From contig OZ251239.1 in assembly GCA_965240325.2 (NCBI GenBank), forward strand, positions 1,550,001 to 1,614,000: a stretch of DNA of 64,000 bases, in the 5' to 3' direction. Positions 48,433 to 59,700 of this stretch are shown piece after piece; within the stretch, counting starts at the first letter, position 1, and the number at the start of each line of letters is the position of its first letter. The notes under the pieces were generated by a model, which searched no databases, was not told the DNA's origin, and worked only from the letters and a program-made list of their open reading frames with translations. The position numbers and the translations under genes were made by a program. This DNA is from Rebecca billardiae RCC1528 (taxonomy: Eukaryota; Haptophyta).

Positions 48433-48599
48433 GGTTGAAATTTCAAGTGGGTCCAACGATGGGCTCTCCAGCTTTCGGGCTTGGCACCGGTCACGCACAG
48501 GCCTTCCGCTGCGCTGGGTTTCGGTCGTTGTTGACCAGTGACCACGCTCGAGCACCGGACGCACACGCACGGCTTCACGCGACGGTTATCGAAACTGGA

Positions 48600-49476
48600 C
48601 GGGTTCGAACCTGGCCGATACACCCGGCCGCTCTGCGCGTGGTGGAGGTCGGGGCTAACCTCAGAGATCGGGCCCGTGACGAAACATGGCAGCGCCTCGG
48701 GACGCGTGGCCGGCGCTGGGGGGCGACACGCGTGGTGCTCGTTTGGCGTGGCGCGGTGTCGGACCGGTCGCGCGCTTGGAAGATGGACGCACCTTCACGT
48801 TGTTCGGGCACTCCCGCATCAGGTCTATGCACGCGCGTCTCTCTCGCCGCCCGCGCGGGGCTCGCTTTCACCCGCCGCCTTTGCACCCGCCTCACAATCG
48901 AGCCGCTGTAACTCGTTATGGGCGGGAATGGGCGGGCTCAGACGCATTCTGCGCGGTGGTCTAGTGGTATGTGAGAAGGTTGGATGCGGCCGTTTTCTCG
49001 TCGTGGCTTGTCGTCGCTCACACGCGTCCACTTGGCTACCAGTGCGCACTGCCTGTGACTGCCCGTGTGCGCACGCGCTCTGACATCTCGGCTGGGGAGG
49101 GATCGGCATGCCGGTGTCACGACGAGCCCGGGCACACGGAACTAATCGTCTACTCCCAAGCCGCGCGCACCTGGCTGGAAGTGGCTGGCGAGCAAGTTGG
49201 AACCGAATGCAATCATGATGGCACTCTACGCTCTGCTCAGCCTTGTCAGTGCGAGCACGACGGGAACGCCGTACGCGAGGCGAGGCGGCGCAATGAAGCG
49301 CGCCCCGATGGCGGAGAGCTCACCAACATGATCGAAGAGCCCGCCCGCACCCTCAGGTGTGGCCGCGGGGCGCGCGTCCGGGACCGCCTCAGGCCCCTGA
49401 GATTCGCCCCGGCCGCTCTGCGAGCATGGGTTCCCCATGCGCAGAGCGGTAAGGGTGTGTATGGCCAGGGTTCGAA
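48600..49476. mobile_element. candidate TIR element of 0.87 kb
   Basis: The left end GTTCGAACCTGGCCGATACA then CCCGGCCGCTCTGCG (48604-48638) matches the complement of 49437-49475 (GTTCGAACCCTGGCCATACA ... CCGCTCTGCGC) with small indels. The interior has no recognisable gene. Target-site duplication not found. Confidence 0.35.
49413..49450. repeat. long hairpin within the candidate element
   Basis: CCGCTCTGCGAGCATGG pairs with CCATGCGCAGAGCGG (two-nucleotide bulge) around a short loop. Confidence 0.65.
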
Positions 49477-49621
49477 CGACTTCAGACTTCATTCACACTC
49501 CGACGCTAATCTGAGTAATCTCCGAGATCTCCGCGCAAAAAGGCGAAAGGACGCTGCACGAAAAGGTCGCCCTTCGCGCATGGCGACGCGTCGGTGACCC
49601 CGCGCCCCGCGTGCGGCCGCC

Positions 49622-51400
49622 ATGGAGCGGTACGCGATGCTCGAGAAGGTGGGCGAGGGCACGTTCGGGCAGGTGTTCCGCGCCAAGCTCCGCGAGACGG
49701 GCGAGGTCGTCGCGCTCAAGAAGGTGCGCCTCAAGCGCGCGGAGGACGGGCTGGCGGTCGCGACGCTGCGCGAGATGAAGGCCCTCGAGCGGCTGCGGCA
49801 CGCCAACGTGGTGCGGCTGCACGAGGCGTTCCCGCACGGGTCGAACGTGGTGCTCGTGCTCGAGTACGTCGCCAGCGACCTCGCGCGGCTGATGGAGCAC
49901 GCCGACGCGCCGCTCCCCGAGTGCCACGTGAAGGGGTTGATGCTGATGACGCTGCGCGCGCTCGGCGTCTGCCACGCGCACGGCATCCTGCACCGCGTGC
50001 GTGCGCACGCCGCGCGACGAGCGCCGCGCCGCGGCGTTGCGCGCGCGCGCGCGCGCACCGCGCCGGGAGGGCGCGGGCGGGGGAGAGTCCGCTGACTAAT
50101 ACGCCGCGGGCCGCGCCGTGCGCGCGCCGCCGCGGGTGGCTTGACTGCATCCACGGCGGGCCGCGCGCGCGGCGCGCCACTGTGCCCACCGGCGCTTCGC
50201 TTCCGGACGAGAGCGCGCGCGCGCCGCGCGACACGGAGGGAGAGTGGCGGCGAGCAACGCCCATGCCGCTCGCCCGGTCGGCTGCGCACACGCATGCACG
50301 CGGGGGCGCTTCTGCTGCTGGGGGTGCGCGGACGGCCGCGGCGCTCACCGCGCCGCCCTGCCCTGCCGCGCCCACGGCGGTGCACGCGGCGCGCTCCGGC
50401 GCTCCCTGCCCCTTGGCGCCCGCCGCGCGTGGCCCGCGGGCGCGGCGCGACGCGGCAGGACCTGAAGCCGTCCAACCTGCTGCTCACCGCGCGCGGCGTG
50501 CTCAAGCTCGCCGACTTTGGGCTGGTGCGCGCGCGGTGCGCGCGCACGGGCCGCCCGCCCCGCCCCGCCCCGCCCCGCGCGCGCGCGCCCGGAGTGCAGC
50601 CGGCACAGCGCGCGCGGGGCACGCCACGCCGCCGCGCTGCTCACGGGAGAGCGCGCGGTGCTCGGTGCGCGCAGTCGCGGCTCCACGCGCACGGCAAGGC
50701 GGCCGCTCCGCCGGACGAGCCGTACTCGCACCAGGTGGCGACGCGCTGGTACCGCGCGCCGGAGCTGCTCTTTGGCGCGCGCCGGTACGGCACAGGCGTC
50801 GACCTGTGGGCAGCGGGCGCGATCTGGGCGCAGCTCGTGCTGGGCGCGCCGCTCTTCCCCGGCGAGAACGACATCGACCAGATCTTCCGCGTCGCGGCGG
50901 TGCTCGGCACGCCGTCGGAGGCGGTGTGGCCCGGCGTCTCCGAGCTCCCGGACTTTGGCAAGGTGAGCTTCCCGCACTTGCCGCCCGTGCCGCTCGGCCG
51001 CGCGCTGCCGCGCGCGCCCGCCGCCGCGGTGCAGCTGCTCGACCGGCTGCTCGCGTACGCGCCCGCGCGCCGGCTGTCGGCGGACGAGGCGGCGGCCGAT
51101 CCGTACTGGTACGTCGCGCCGCCGCCCAGTCGTCCGCGGCAGCTGCCCGTGCCCGGCCGCGCGGGCGGGAGCGCGCCTGTGAGCGCGTGGCTGCGCGCGC
51201 CCACCGCGCCGCTCGACGACCCGCTGGAGCCGCTGCCGTGGGGCGCCGCCGCCGCCGCCGCCGCGAGCGGCGGCGGCGCCGGGCCGGAGAGCGCGAGCGC
51301 GGTCTGCGGTGACCCGGGCTCCGACTCGTCGCTGTCGTCGCTGGCCGACGCGGGCGCGGTGAGTGACACCAGCTCCGAAGCGCCGGGCCGGCGGCGCTGA
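49622..51400 (+). CDS. CDK20: cyclin-dependent kinase 20 (CCRK; ciliary length kinase)
   Basis: Exons 49622-49996, 50459-50524 and 50675-51400 (introns 462 and 150 nt, GTGCGT/GTGCGC donors) give about 388 aa. Kinase motifs: Gly loop GEGTFGQV (residues 11-18), VALKK with Lys33, the catalytic HRD split by intron 1 ([11 protein letters not shown]), ADFGL ending at intron 2, the T-loop [20 protein letters not shown], then [30 protein letters not shown] and [10 protein letters not shown]. The [17 protein letters not shown] and NDIxQ positions match CDK20 rather than other CDKs. CDK20 orthologues (LF2 in Chlamydomonas) control flagellar length and assembly by activating ICK/MAK-type kinases. The C-terminal 80 residues are a disordered extension. 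The start of the third exon (50675 versus 50699) is uncertain. Confidence 0.88.
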
Positions 51401-51416
51401 GGCGGCAATGGCCGCC
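51401..51416. other. hairpin directly after the CDK20 stop
   Basis: GGCGGC-AATG-GCCGCC begins at the first base after the TGA. Confidence 0.7.
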
Positions 51417-52301
51417 GCGGATGTGCCGCGAGGCTGCGCAACTACTTGAACTTTCAATAATACTCATGCTGACTCCAGATGGTCCGGCCCGGGGCTCCGG
51501 GCGGTTGCCGTCGGCCCACCTGGCCGGCGAGGACTACGCCAGCTGATTAGGGCCCGACCGCTGCTTCTGACGAATATATTGCGATAAGGCACACGGCCGA
51601 GTCGCGCGGCGCCGGACGTCGCGGGCGGCCCGACCCGCGACCGCTCGCGAGCGCGACCGGTGCCGTCCGGTGTCAGTGACGCGCCGGACGTGACGGTGTG
51701 ATTGTCGCGCGCGCGGACTGAGTAGTGCTGATGAGTCGTCGTCGTAGTCATCGCTCAGCCCGCTCAGGGTCCTACTCAGGACCGCCGGACGACCGGGAGC
51801 ACGGCATCGTGAGTGGCGTGACCGTGGCCGCGCTCGGCGGTCACGCACTCACGATGCCAGCGCCAGCGGCACTCCGGTGCAGGGACTGTCAGGGTACGAG
51901 TGACAACATTGTCGCCCGTCGGGTGTGGCGAGACGGTCGGGCAGGGACCTGGCGGCCTGGCCGCAGGGCCGGCGCCGGTGGCGCGTGGCTCACGCTGCCG
52001 CGGCCGTCGACCATGAGAGCGGTAGCTACCATGCGCTTGATTTCGGAGTACTTCTACCCTTTCGCGAAACGCTGCTTTTTCTACATCACAGTATTGATGT
52101 TTGGGAGGATGATTCGACGGCCCTATGGGGGTACTGCCTCTTATTTTCTCAGTTAACTGCACTTCTCTGAGAACGATCTCAAGCCATCTCCCGTTAGTCT
52201 CAAACTTTGAATGATGAATCCATGCCTTACTGCTATAATATACTTTTACCGAACGACCGAACCCGCCCTAGTATAGTGCGGTAGTAGTCAATCAAGTGAG
52301 A
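51417..52301. other. gene-free spacer with a 20-bp hairpin
   Basis: GGCATCGTGAGTGGCGTGAC (from 51803) pairs with the segment CGGTCACGCACTCACGATGCC ending at 51858, with one bulged base and a 13-nt loop. Otherwise nothing supportable. Confidence 0.6.
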
Positions 52302-52309
52302 GTGCTTGC

Positions 52310-53436
52310 AAGGGCGGTAAGGGCTGTCAACTCCCAGTGGCGGCGGTGGCAGAGGTTGGTCGCCGCTTCGTCGCTGCGCGGCCTCGCTCCAGCGACTAAC
52401 TCTCGTGGGCGCCCGCCCTGGGGGGCGAGTGGGGCGCGCACGGCGCGAGCTCCTGTGGCCGTGTACGCGCGCGCGGAGGCGGCGCGCGTGGCTGGGCAGG
52501 TGCTAAGGAGTGTATGTCGCCCTCCCACGCCGCGCGCCTTGCTCGCCGCCGCTTTCGCCGCGCCTCAGGCCAGCGCGCACGCGTGCGCCGCCTCCAGAGC
52601 CAGCCTCGGGCAATCGGCAGCCGCCCGCGCATGTGTGGTGCGCGGTCTGGTCGGCGCGAGTCGGTCGGGGCCATCGGGCGAGGCTCGCATACTATAGACG
52701 CGCGCCATGCTGCCTCGCGCCGCCGCGCGTGGGTTGTCATGGGTCGACACGCAAGCATCTTAGGTCTGACACGAACTGCAGCACGAATGCGAAAATGCTC
52801 ATGTTTGGACGCTCATGGAGACGCTGGAGAGCACAATAGACGCGCGCAGGCGACGAAGAGCGGGGCAATGCACTCATAGGACGCCGTACACGCGCCCAAT
52901 GCGGCCGCCTATCACGCGCATGTGCGCTCACTGTCACGTATTCGAGCTCATTTCTGCTTGTCGTGCATTCATCGATCAGCTTCCTTCAACAGCTTCACGG
53001 GATGGGACCGGGCCCATGCGCGGCGGCGCGAGGCAGCATGGCGCGCGTCTATAGTATGCGAGCCTCGCCCGATGGCCCCGACCGACTCGCGCCGACCAGA
53101 CCGCGCACCACACATGCGCGGGCGGCTGCCGATTGCCCGAGGCTGGCTCTGGAGGCGGCGCACGCGTGCGCGCTGGCCTGAGGTGCGGCGAAAGCGGCGG
53201 CGAGCAAGGCGCGCGGCGTGGGAGGGCGACATACACTCCTTAGCACCTGCCCAGCCACGCGCGCCGCCTCCGCGCGCGCGTACACGGCCACAGGAGCTCG
53301 CGCCGTGCGCGCCCCACTCGCCCCCCAGGGCGGGCGCCCACGAGAGTTAGTCGCTGGAGCGAGGCCGCGCAGCGACGAAGCGGCGACCAACCTCTGCCAC
53401 CGCCGCCACTGGGAGTTGACAGCCCTTACCGCCCTT
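52310..53436. mobile_element. foldback element with 424-bp near-identical inverted arms
   Basis: The left arm 52310-52733 and right arm 53013-53436 have the same length and are reverse complements with only a few differences (for example CTCAGGCCAGC versus its complement with one change near 53181). A 279-bp spacer (52734-53012) separates them. GTGCTTG occurs just outside both ends (52302-52308 and 53438-53444), a possible 7-8-bp target-site duplication. No transposase is present; the frames in the arms are Arg-rich noise and run in both orientations. Confidence 0.88.
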
Positions 53437-53445
53437 GGTGCTTGG

Positions 53446-54118
53446 AACCTCTACGCCGATTGCCGTCATCAAATTGCAGAAATTGATGAAATCATCCAAT
53501 CATCTGTCAGTGATGACGTGTCGTGAAGATCGACGAACGACGTCCGCCCTATCTACTTGATCGACCGCAGCGGCACGCAATACCCGCATGAGAGTAGGCG
53601 CGTTTACTAGCCGTAGTATTGATACGTAGATAGGTCTAATTCACCGACTGTTTTCCGTCACGCGCGCCCCGACGCGACGGTCAGCTGAGCACAGCGACAC
53701 TGAGCGGCGGCGGCTCACGGCGCGCACCGGGACGCGTCTGCAGCCCAGCGCGGCCCGGGCCGGCGCCGGCGGCGCGAGTAGCGGCGCGCGCCACGGCTGA
53801 CCGCCGGGACTTGTACTCCGCCCGTCTCACGGCCGCCTGCACTCGGAATCGGCGAGTCCGGCGGCAGCGCACGGCGGCGGTCGGGCCGCGGGCGGAGAGC
53901 ACCCGTGGCGCAGCATGCGGCGGGCTCAGAGAGGAGCGGGCCCGCAGAAGGCACGATGCACATGCGGACAGGAAGAACTAGCCGCGCGCAGATCGAGGGC
54001 GTGCGGCGGGCGGTACGCCGAGGCGGCACTCGCCCGCCGCCCGGCCGGAGCAGCGTGGGCGCGCTGCCGGCGGGGGCGGTACGGGCCAGCCCCAGCGGGC
54101 GGGCGGGCGGGTAGCGGC
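53446..54118. other. spacer, no supported gene
   Basis: Nothing beyond low-complexity frames was seen. Confidence 0.55.
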
Positions 54119-54976
54119 TCACGTCGAGCCGAACGGCCGCGGCATCCCCCCGTGCGGGTTCGGCGCGTTGCTCGCCTGCCCCTTGTCCGGCCTCGAGCCG
54201 ATGATCTTCTCCGTCGCCGTCATCGTCTGCGCCACCATCATGTAGGGCACGATGTCGGCGGCGTCGCCCTCGGCGTTCGCGTTGTGCGCGTCGCGCATGT
54301 GCGCCATGTCGGCCTCGAACTGGCGCTTGTACGCGTCCACCTCCGCCTGCCTGCGCGCCAGCTCGCCCGGGTCCGTCACGTTCGCCATCGCCGACTCGAG
54401 CAGCGTGAGCGAGGCCACAAACTGCTCGTGCTTCTCGTCGACCTCGGTCTGCAGGCACTCGAGGCAGACCTTCTTGAGCTCGCGCTGGCACTCCTCCGCG
54501 GTGGGGCTCGCGGTGGAGCGGTTTTCGCGCTTGCTCCGCACGATGTTGCTCAGGAACATGCACGACTGCGCGCACGCGCGCGCGGCGCCGCGCGCGTGCG
54601 CGAGCGGCGCGCCTCAGCGGCGGCGCGCGGCGGCGCGCGGGGGCGCGCGGAGCGCGCGCGCCGCGCGCGGCGCGCACGCGGGCGCACCTTGGCGAGCTTG
54701 GACCAGAGGGTGGACACCTCGTTCTGCAGCCGGTCCCGGTCGGCCTTCACCGTATCCACCTCCTGCTGCAGCTGGCGCACCTGGTCGACCAGCCGCAGCA
54801 TGTCGTCCTCGCGTGGCCGGTGCTGGAGGCTGCACCGGCCCCGGTGGCCGTTCTCCTTGACGCACTTCTCGTCGCGGGCGCAGCGGACGCGGACCTCCGG
54901 GAGCGGCGGCGGCCGGCGCAGCACCACGTACTGGTCGCTGAGCACGGGGTGCGCTGGGTTGCGCATCGCGCCGGGC

Positions 54977-55009
<33 letters not shown>

Positions 55010-55161
55010 ATCGGCTGCTGCATCGGCTGCATCTGCTGGTAGCCCTGCTGCTGCATGGGCTGCATGGGCATCTGCTGCATGGGCATCTGCTGCATCCCCT
55101 GCTGCTGGTCATACCCCGGGTGGTAGATGAAGCCCGGGGGCGGCCCGTACGACGGCTGCAT
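54119..55161 (-). CDS. Q/M-rich coiled-coil protein with a small Cys/His motif, unknown
   Basis: Exons 55161-54688 and 54565-54119 (intron 122 nt, AAG|GTGCGC ... GCGCGCAG|TCG, phase 0) give 306 aa. The N terminus is a Pro/Gln/Met-rich prion-like stretch (GFIYHPGYDQQQGMQQMPMQ, ending in a Q10 tract). A compact motif CARDEKCVKENGHRGRCSLQ follows, like small GHxGxC Cys/His repeats that might bind zinc. Then a coiled coil (DDMLRLVDQVRQLQQEVDTV, KADRDRLQNEVSTLWSKLAK), and the second exon continues helical (CQRELKKVCLECLQTEVDEK, ELARRQAEVDAYKRQFEADM). The Q-rich region with a coiled coil suggests a scaffold or RNA-granule protein, but this is a guess. Confidence 0.75.
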
Positions 55162-58113
55162 GGCGGCGTGTGCTGGGCTCGGAGCCGAGCGCGGGGGGCC
55201 TCTTTCGCTCTTGCACGCAGATAAAGCGTGCAACCTGTTCAATATTGCGGTCATCGGGGGAGGGCTTCATCCGAGCGCCGAGGACCCCTCTTCTTTCGAT
55301 CCAACTTGAAGACTGGATCGTGTGGGTAAGAAGCGCGCCGGGCACTCGCGAGAAATCGCGGCAGCCCACACATAAGCGGCCGAGAAATCGCTGCGGCCGA
55401 CCGGCGTGTTCTGGCCTTGCACCTCCCCGTTGCTGCGCGGGCGACGATGCCGCGATGCCGCCGCCGCCCGCCCGCTCCGGCCGGCGACTCTGGCATCGTG
55501 GCCGGAGTGACGGCTAGAGCAGAGCGCCGCGCGGCAGAGCGCTGCGCAATCCGCTTGCTGGCCTCGGGCCCCATCGCCGCTGCGCCCGTCGCCGTGGCCA
55601 GCGTCGCGCGCCGTGCACTCACGCACGAGCCCGGCCCTGCCGGCGCGGCGGACGGAACTGCTGCCGGCCGCCCGGGTCACCGCGGGAGCGAGCGGCGAGC
55701 AACGACGGAGAGCTGCACCGCAACGCGCGTGTTCCGGGTTGACGCATCGCCCCCATGCTCTGCGCTGTTGCGCCCAACCCCACGCGCATCGTCCTGGCGC
55801 GCTGCAGGTGTGTCTCGTCACCCAGCACGCGGGGTAGTGTCGCGCGCGAGGACTGCGCGCGTGCACATCGAGGGCTGGCGGGCCCGACGGATGGGGCCCG
55901 AACGAAGGGTGCGACGCGGCGATCTGCCCGAGGTCCAGTCCGAAGCTCACCGCCCGTGCGCGCGCGCTGCCGGTGCGCACAACCGCCCCCGCGAAGGCGC
56001 GGCGCCCGACGCCATGCGAGGGTGCCGCCGAGAGATGGCTGCGTGCGCCCTGCGCGTGGCCGCCGCGCTCCAATGCGGTTTGTCGCGAAGACGCCTTGGC
56101 TCTGGGTCCAGCTCCGAGAGTGGAGAGATTTTACCGGCGAATGCGGGTCGGCCGCTCACTAGCTGCGCGTTCATCTCCCAGCGGTGGTAGAATTACAGAA
56201 TGAGATCGTCAGTTGGAAGCATGCACGGATGGCGCGAGCCGATTGGCTGGGAAGGACGTCGCGACAGCCAGTTTCAATTTTCGCGGGCACAGATAGGAAA
56301 GAGAAGCGTGGGCATCGCGCCGAGGACGCAATCCGAAGATTTTAATCACGTTCGGAAAAGGCGCTCCGCGGCCAATCGCAGCGGGCGCAATCGCGTTGGT
56401 CGTGTGGCTGAAGCGGTAAATTGCTCGCAGTTTTGGTGATCCATTCAAGATACCTTTATCGGGCCTGAAGAATCCAGCCGGCGAGCAAGTGACGAGTCGC
56501 ACGCACTCAAGATACCCTTGCGAAACCATTTCCGGAAAAGTCGTCCGTTATTTGCCGGATTGTGCGGTCCGTGCCAAAAATAGACGCGCATTGACGATGC
56601 ATGCCGCCGGGCGTTGAGCGACTGGCGAGGTCGCCGAATCGCGTGGCGTGGTCCCAGAGAAGGCTGCTGCCAGCCCTGACCAGCTCGCTAGCCATGTCGG
56701 TCGATGATCGCCCTGCCGTTGACAGGCGCGCACACGCCACGCGTACTGCTTAATGCGCGGGCCGGCAGCCGTGTCGGACACGGGCCGGTCGCACCGGCCA
56801 CGACTTCCGCGCAGCCAACATTCAGATCGTCAGACTCACGGCATGTGAGGGCAGACGGAACATTGGTAGGTCTGCGCCCTCGCATGGCATGTCCCAGGTG
56901 TCAGCACGGCCTCCAGAAGGGTGATATTCGCCCACCACTTACCCATCCTTCCCATTGGCACAGCCTCAGCCCTCACGTAAGTCCGACGGCGGCGGCGGCG
57001 TAATGCCGGGTCGCGCGAGGGCGTGGACGTGGACACGAGAGTGGTCGAAAAGTCGGAAGGGAAGCTGTCACTCACGCACACGCGCTCGTATGACCTCACC
57101 AACCTGCCTGCACCACACACACCCGGTGACCCGGCCGTGGCGCTGGGGCCTTGTCTGGGACGGCGCGACACTCTCCGCGAGCTCGGCGCCCGCCCGCCCA
57201 GCCCAGACGGCGGGTACTAGATAACTAGCCGTACTGAGACTACTGTGAGGGGCCCCCAGCCGCAGGGCCAAGGCCAGTATGAGTAGTACAGTAGCCCCGA
57301 GTAGGCGCGTGCGGCCGTGCGGCGAGTGGGTCAGTGATGCGCCCTGAGACCGCGCGCGCGGCGCCCACGAGCCCACGGGCACGGTCGAAGATGCGGGCAG
57401 CCGAACCGCTCACTTAGAGCTAGTTAGATCACATATACATATACATATATATGTATATATATATACTATACATACTATATATAGTATATATAATAATCCC
57501 GATTACTGCCGAGTATTGCATGCGCATATCATCATCATATACGGGCCTCTGGGCCGCCACTATCCGAGGAGGGACACGGCGACACGGTTCTGTCGCGGTT
57601 ACGCGGGTTACGGGTTACAGCAGCCCGCCGGCGGGCCGGGCTGCGGCATCGACTACAAACTCATCTGCTTCATCGCCCAGAGCGCGCTAGGCGGCGCGCT
57701 CACTCTCCAAGCCCCTCTTCTGCAGCTGCGCGCCGCTTGGCCGGCGCGCGGCGACGCGTACTACGACCTCACTTCCTCATCCAGGCGCCCACGCGGGCGC
57801 ACGGGGGCGACAGCCGCGGCTGCCGCTTGCCGGAGCTACTCGCCGCTAGGTCGGCGGGCGGCGACATCGACTACGACCTCACCCTCATCCAAGTGCTCCG
57901 GAATAAGGCGCTCGGCCGCGGCGGCATCTGTCGTCGCCGCCGCGTGCCCCAGGCCGAGGCGGTGCTCCACCCCCGCGGTCCCCGTCCCCGCTCCCGTATG
58001 GGGGCAGGGCTGCGGGTGGCGCACTGTCTGACCTGGACGGAAGGCGCGGATACGCATTCTATGTGTCTGCTGCACTCTGAGCCTGACGCTTGTTCGTTGC
58101 TGCCGCCACGTCG

Positions 58114-58207
<94 letters not shown>

Positions 58208-58275
58208 TATTGAGCAGTGACGGGCCGCCGCGGAATCGGATCAGATTCGTGCCACTCAGCCTGCGACGCCGCCGC
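55162..58275. other. 3.1-kb gene-free region with AT microsatellites
   Basis: AT-rich palindromic DNA at 57425-57500 and an uninterrupted (AT)n run of about 84 bp at 58119-58202, immediately 3' of the EsV-1-7 gene. The ORFs here are GC-driven and without signature. Confidence 0.6.
58119..58202. repeat. (AT)n microsatellite
   Basis: Uninterrupted alternating A/T, about 42 units, in otherwise GC-rich DNA. Confidence 0.95.
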
Positions 58276-59700
58276 TCAGAAGTCATAGGGCGGCTCGTCA
58301 TGCCAGCGGCCTGCGGCGGGATCGGCGCCGCGCTGCAGATGCTGCTGCGGCTGCTGGCTGGCCCGCGCCTCGAGCTCGCGCAGGTACTGCAGCGTGGCCT
58401 GGTGCTCAGCCTCATCTCGTGTCGCGGGGCCGCAGCGTGTGCCGCCGCCCGGTGGTGCACCAGTGGTCTCGGCCTCGCCCTCCATGACCAAGCGCAGCAC
58501 GCGCAGGTGCGACGGGTCGGCCGCCTGCTCGGCGAGACGCAGCCGCATGCGCGCGCGCACGAGCTCGGCGCGCATGCGCTCGGTGGCGGCGCGCTCGGCG
58601 GCGAGCTCGGCGGCAGCGTCGGCGTGCCGCGTGTCCACGGCGGGCTCGACCAGCCGGCCGAGCAGCGGGGCAGCTGCGGCATGCTCCCCGCTGCCACTGC
58701 CGCCTGGACCGTCAGCAGGCGGGGCAGTGCGCAGGGCGGGCTGTGCGCGCGCTGCATGCGTCCTGCTCGGCCCCGCGCGCTTGCCCGGCCCATCGCCGCG
58801 GCTGTGCAGGCCAGTGCCGCCCCCGGCAGCAGGGCGACGCGGAGGGCGAGCCTCTGCGCGAGCCGTGGCCTTCGGTGGCTGTGGGTGCGGCTGCGCGCTG
58901 GCAGCAGCGGCAGCTGCTGCTGCCGTGCTGCCACCGTCCCGCTGCAGGCGCCTTCGCTTTACGCTGCCGCCCTGCTGAGGCTCAGGGGCTGCAGCACGCT
59001 TGCGCTCGCGCATGGCGCGATCGCTGATCATGCCGGCCAGCTTGTGTTTGGCGCAGCGACTGAGACGTCTGTCACCCGGCATGCCAAAGGACGGCACCTT
59101 GTCACAGCCGGCATGCTCGCACATGCGGTGCTTCACGTCGACCATGCCGGCCAGCTTGTGCGTGGCGCAGCGGCTGGCACGTGTGTCACCCGGCATGCTG
59201 AAGGACGGCACCTTGTCACAGCCGGCATGCTCGCACCTGCGGTTGTGCACGTTCACCATGCCGGCCAGCTTGTGCGTGGCGCAGCGGCTGGCACGTGTGT
59301 CGCCCGGCATGCCGAAGTGCGGCCGCTTGTCACAGCCGGCATGCTCGCACCTGCGGTTGACCACGTCGACCATGCCGGCCAGCTTGTGCGTGACGCAGCG
59401 GCTGGCGCGTTTGCCGCCCGGCATGCCAAAGGACGGCACCTTGTCACAGCCGGCATGCTCGCACCTGCGGCTCCTCACGTCGACCATGCCGGCCAGCTTG
59501 TGCGTCGCGCAGCGGCTGGCGCGTGTGGCGCCCGGCATGCCGAAGTGCGGATGCTTGTCGCAGCCGGCATGCTCGCACCTGCGGCTGACCACGTCGACCA
59601 TGCCGACCAGCTTGTGCGTGGCGCAGCGGCTGGCACGTGTACCCGGCTTGCCAAACGAAGCATACTTGTCACAACCAGCTCGGCCGCACGTGCTGGGCAT
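58276..59700 (-). CDS. EsV-1-7 repeat protein (six Cys/His repeats)
   Basis: 474 aa from ATG 59700, no intron. Residues 5 to about 235 are six tandem EsV-1-7 repeats, C-x4-C-x16-C-x2-H-x12 (for example CEHAGCDKVPSFGMPG then GKRASRCVTHKLAGM). The first is one residue shorter (x15). Each repeat is 38 residues, and the 114-bp DNA units are highly similar, so recent tandem expansion is likely. A basic nuclear-type sequence (SVKRRRLQR), an Ala/Pro linker and a coiled coil (MRAELVRARMRLRLAEQAAD) follow. EsV-1-7 proteins were named from an Ectocarpus virus gene and include the brown-algal developmental regulator IMMEDIATE UPRIGHT; a patchy distribution suggests lateral transfer. The repeats are presumed metal-binding; molecular function is unknown. 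Confidence 0.88.
   Translation of the reverse strand: MPSTCGRAGCDKYASFGKPGTRASRCATHKLVGMVDVVSRRCEHAGCDKHPHFGMPGATRASRCATHKLAGMVDVRSRRCEHAGCDKVPSFGMPGGKRASRCVTHKLAGMVDVVNRRCEHAGCDKRPHFGMPGDTRASRCATHKLAGMVNVHNRRCEHAGCDKVPSFSMPGDTRASRCATHKLAGMVDVKHRMCEHAGCDKVPSFGMPGDRRLSRCAKHKLAGMISDRAMRERKRAAAPEPQQGGSVKRRRLQRDGGSTAAAAAAAASAQPHPQPPKATARAEARPPRRPAAGGGTGLHSRGDGPGKRAGPSRTHAARAQPALRTAPPADGPGGSGSGEHAAAAPLLGRLVEPAVDTRHADAAAELAAERAATERMRAELVRARMRLRLAEQAADPSHLRVLRLVMEGEAETTGAPPGGGTRCGPATRDEAEHQATLQYLRELEARASQQPQQHLQRGADPAAGRWHDEPPYDF

Larger units (their letters stand above)
48433..49621. other. spacer with a candidate inverted-repeat element
   Basis: No supported gene. The tRNA-like fragments seen here (A-box-like GGTCTAGTGGTA at 48958, TTCGAA loops at 48602 and 49472) do not assemble into a tRNA. 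Confidence 0.5.

Noticed and set aside
48940-49020. tRNA-like A box (GGTCTAGTGGTA)
   Set aside because: No matching T arm within tRNA distance and no acceptor stem; nearby TTCGAA loops belong to an inverted repeat.
52289-53526. Several 60-140-codon ORFs in the foldback arms
   Set aside because: They occur in mirror image in both arms and all are Arg/Ala-rich with no conserved motif.
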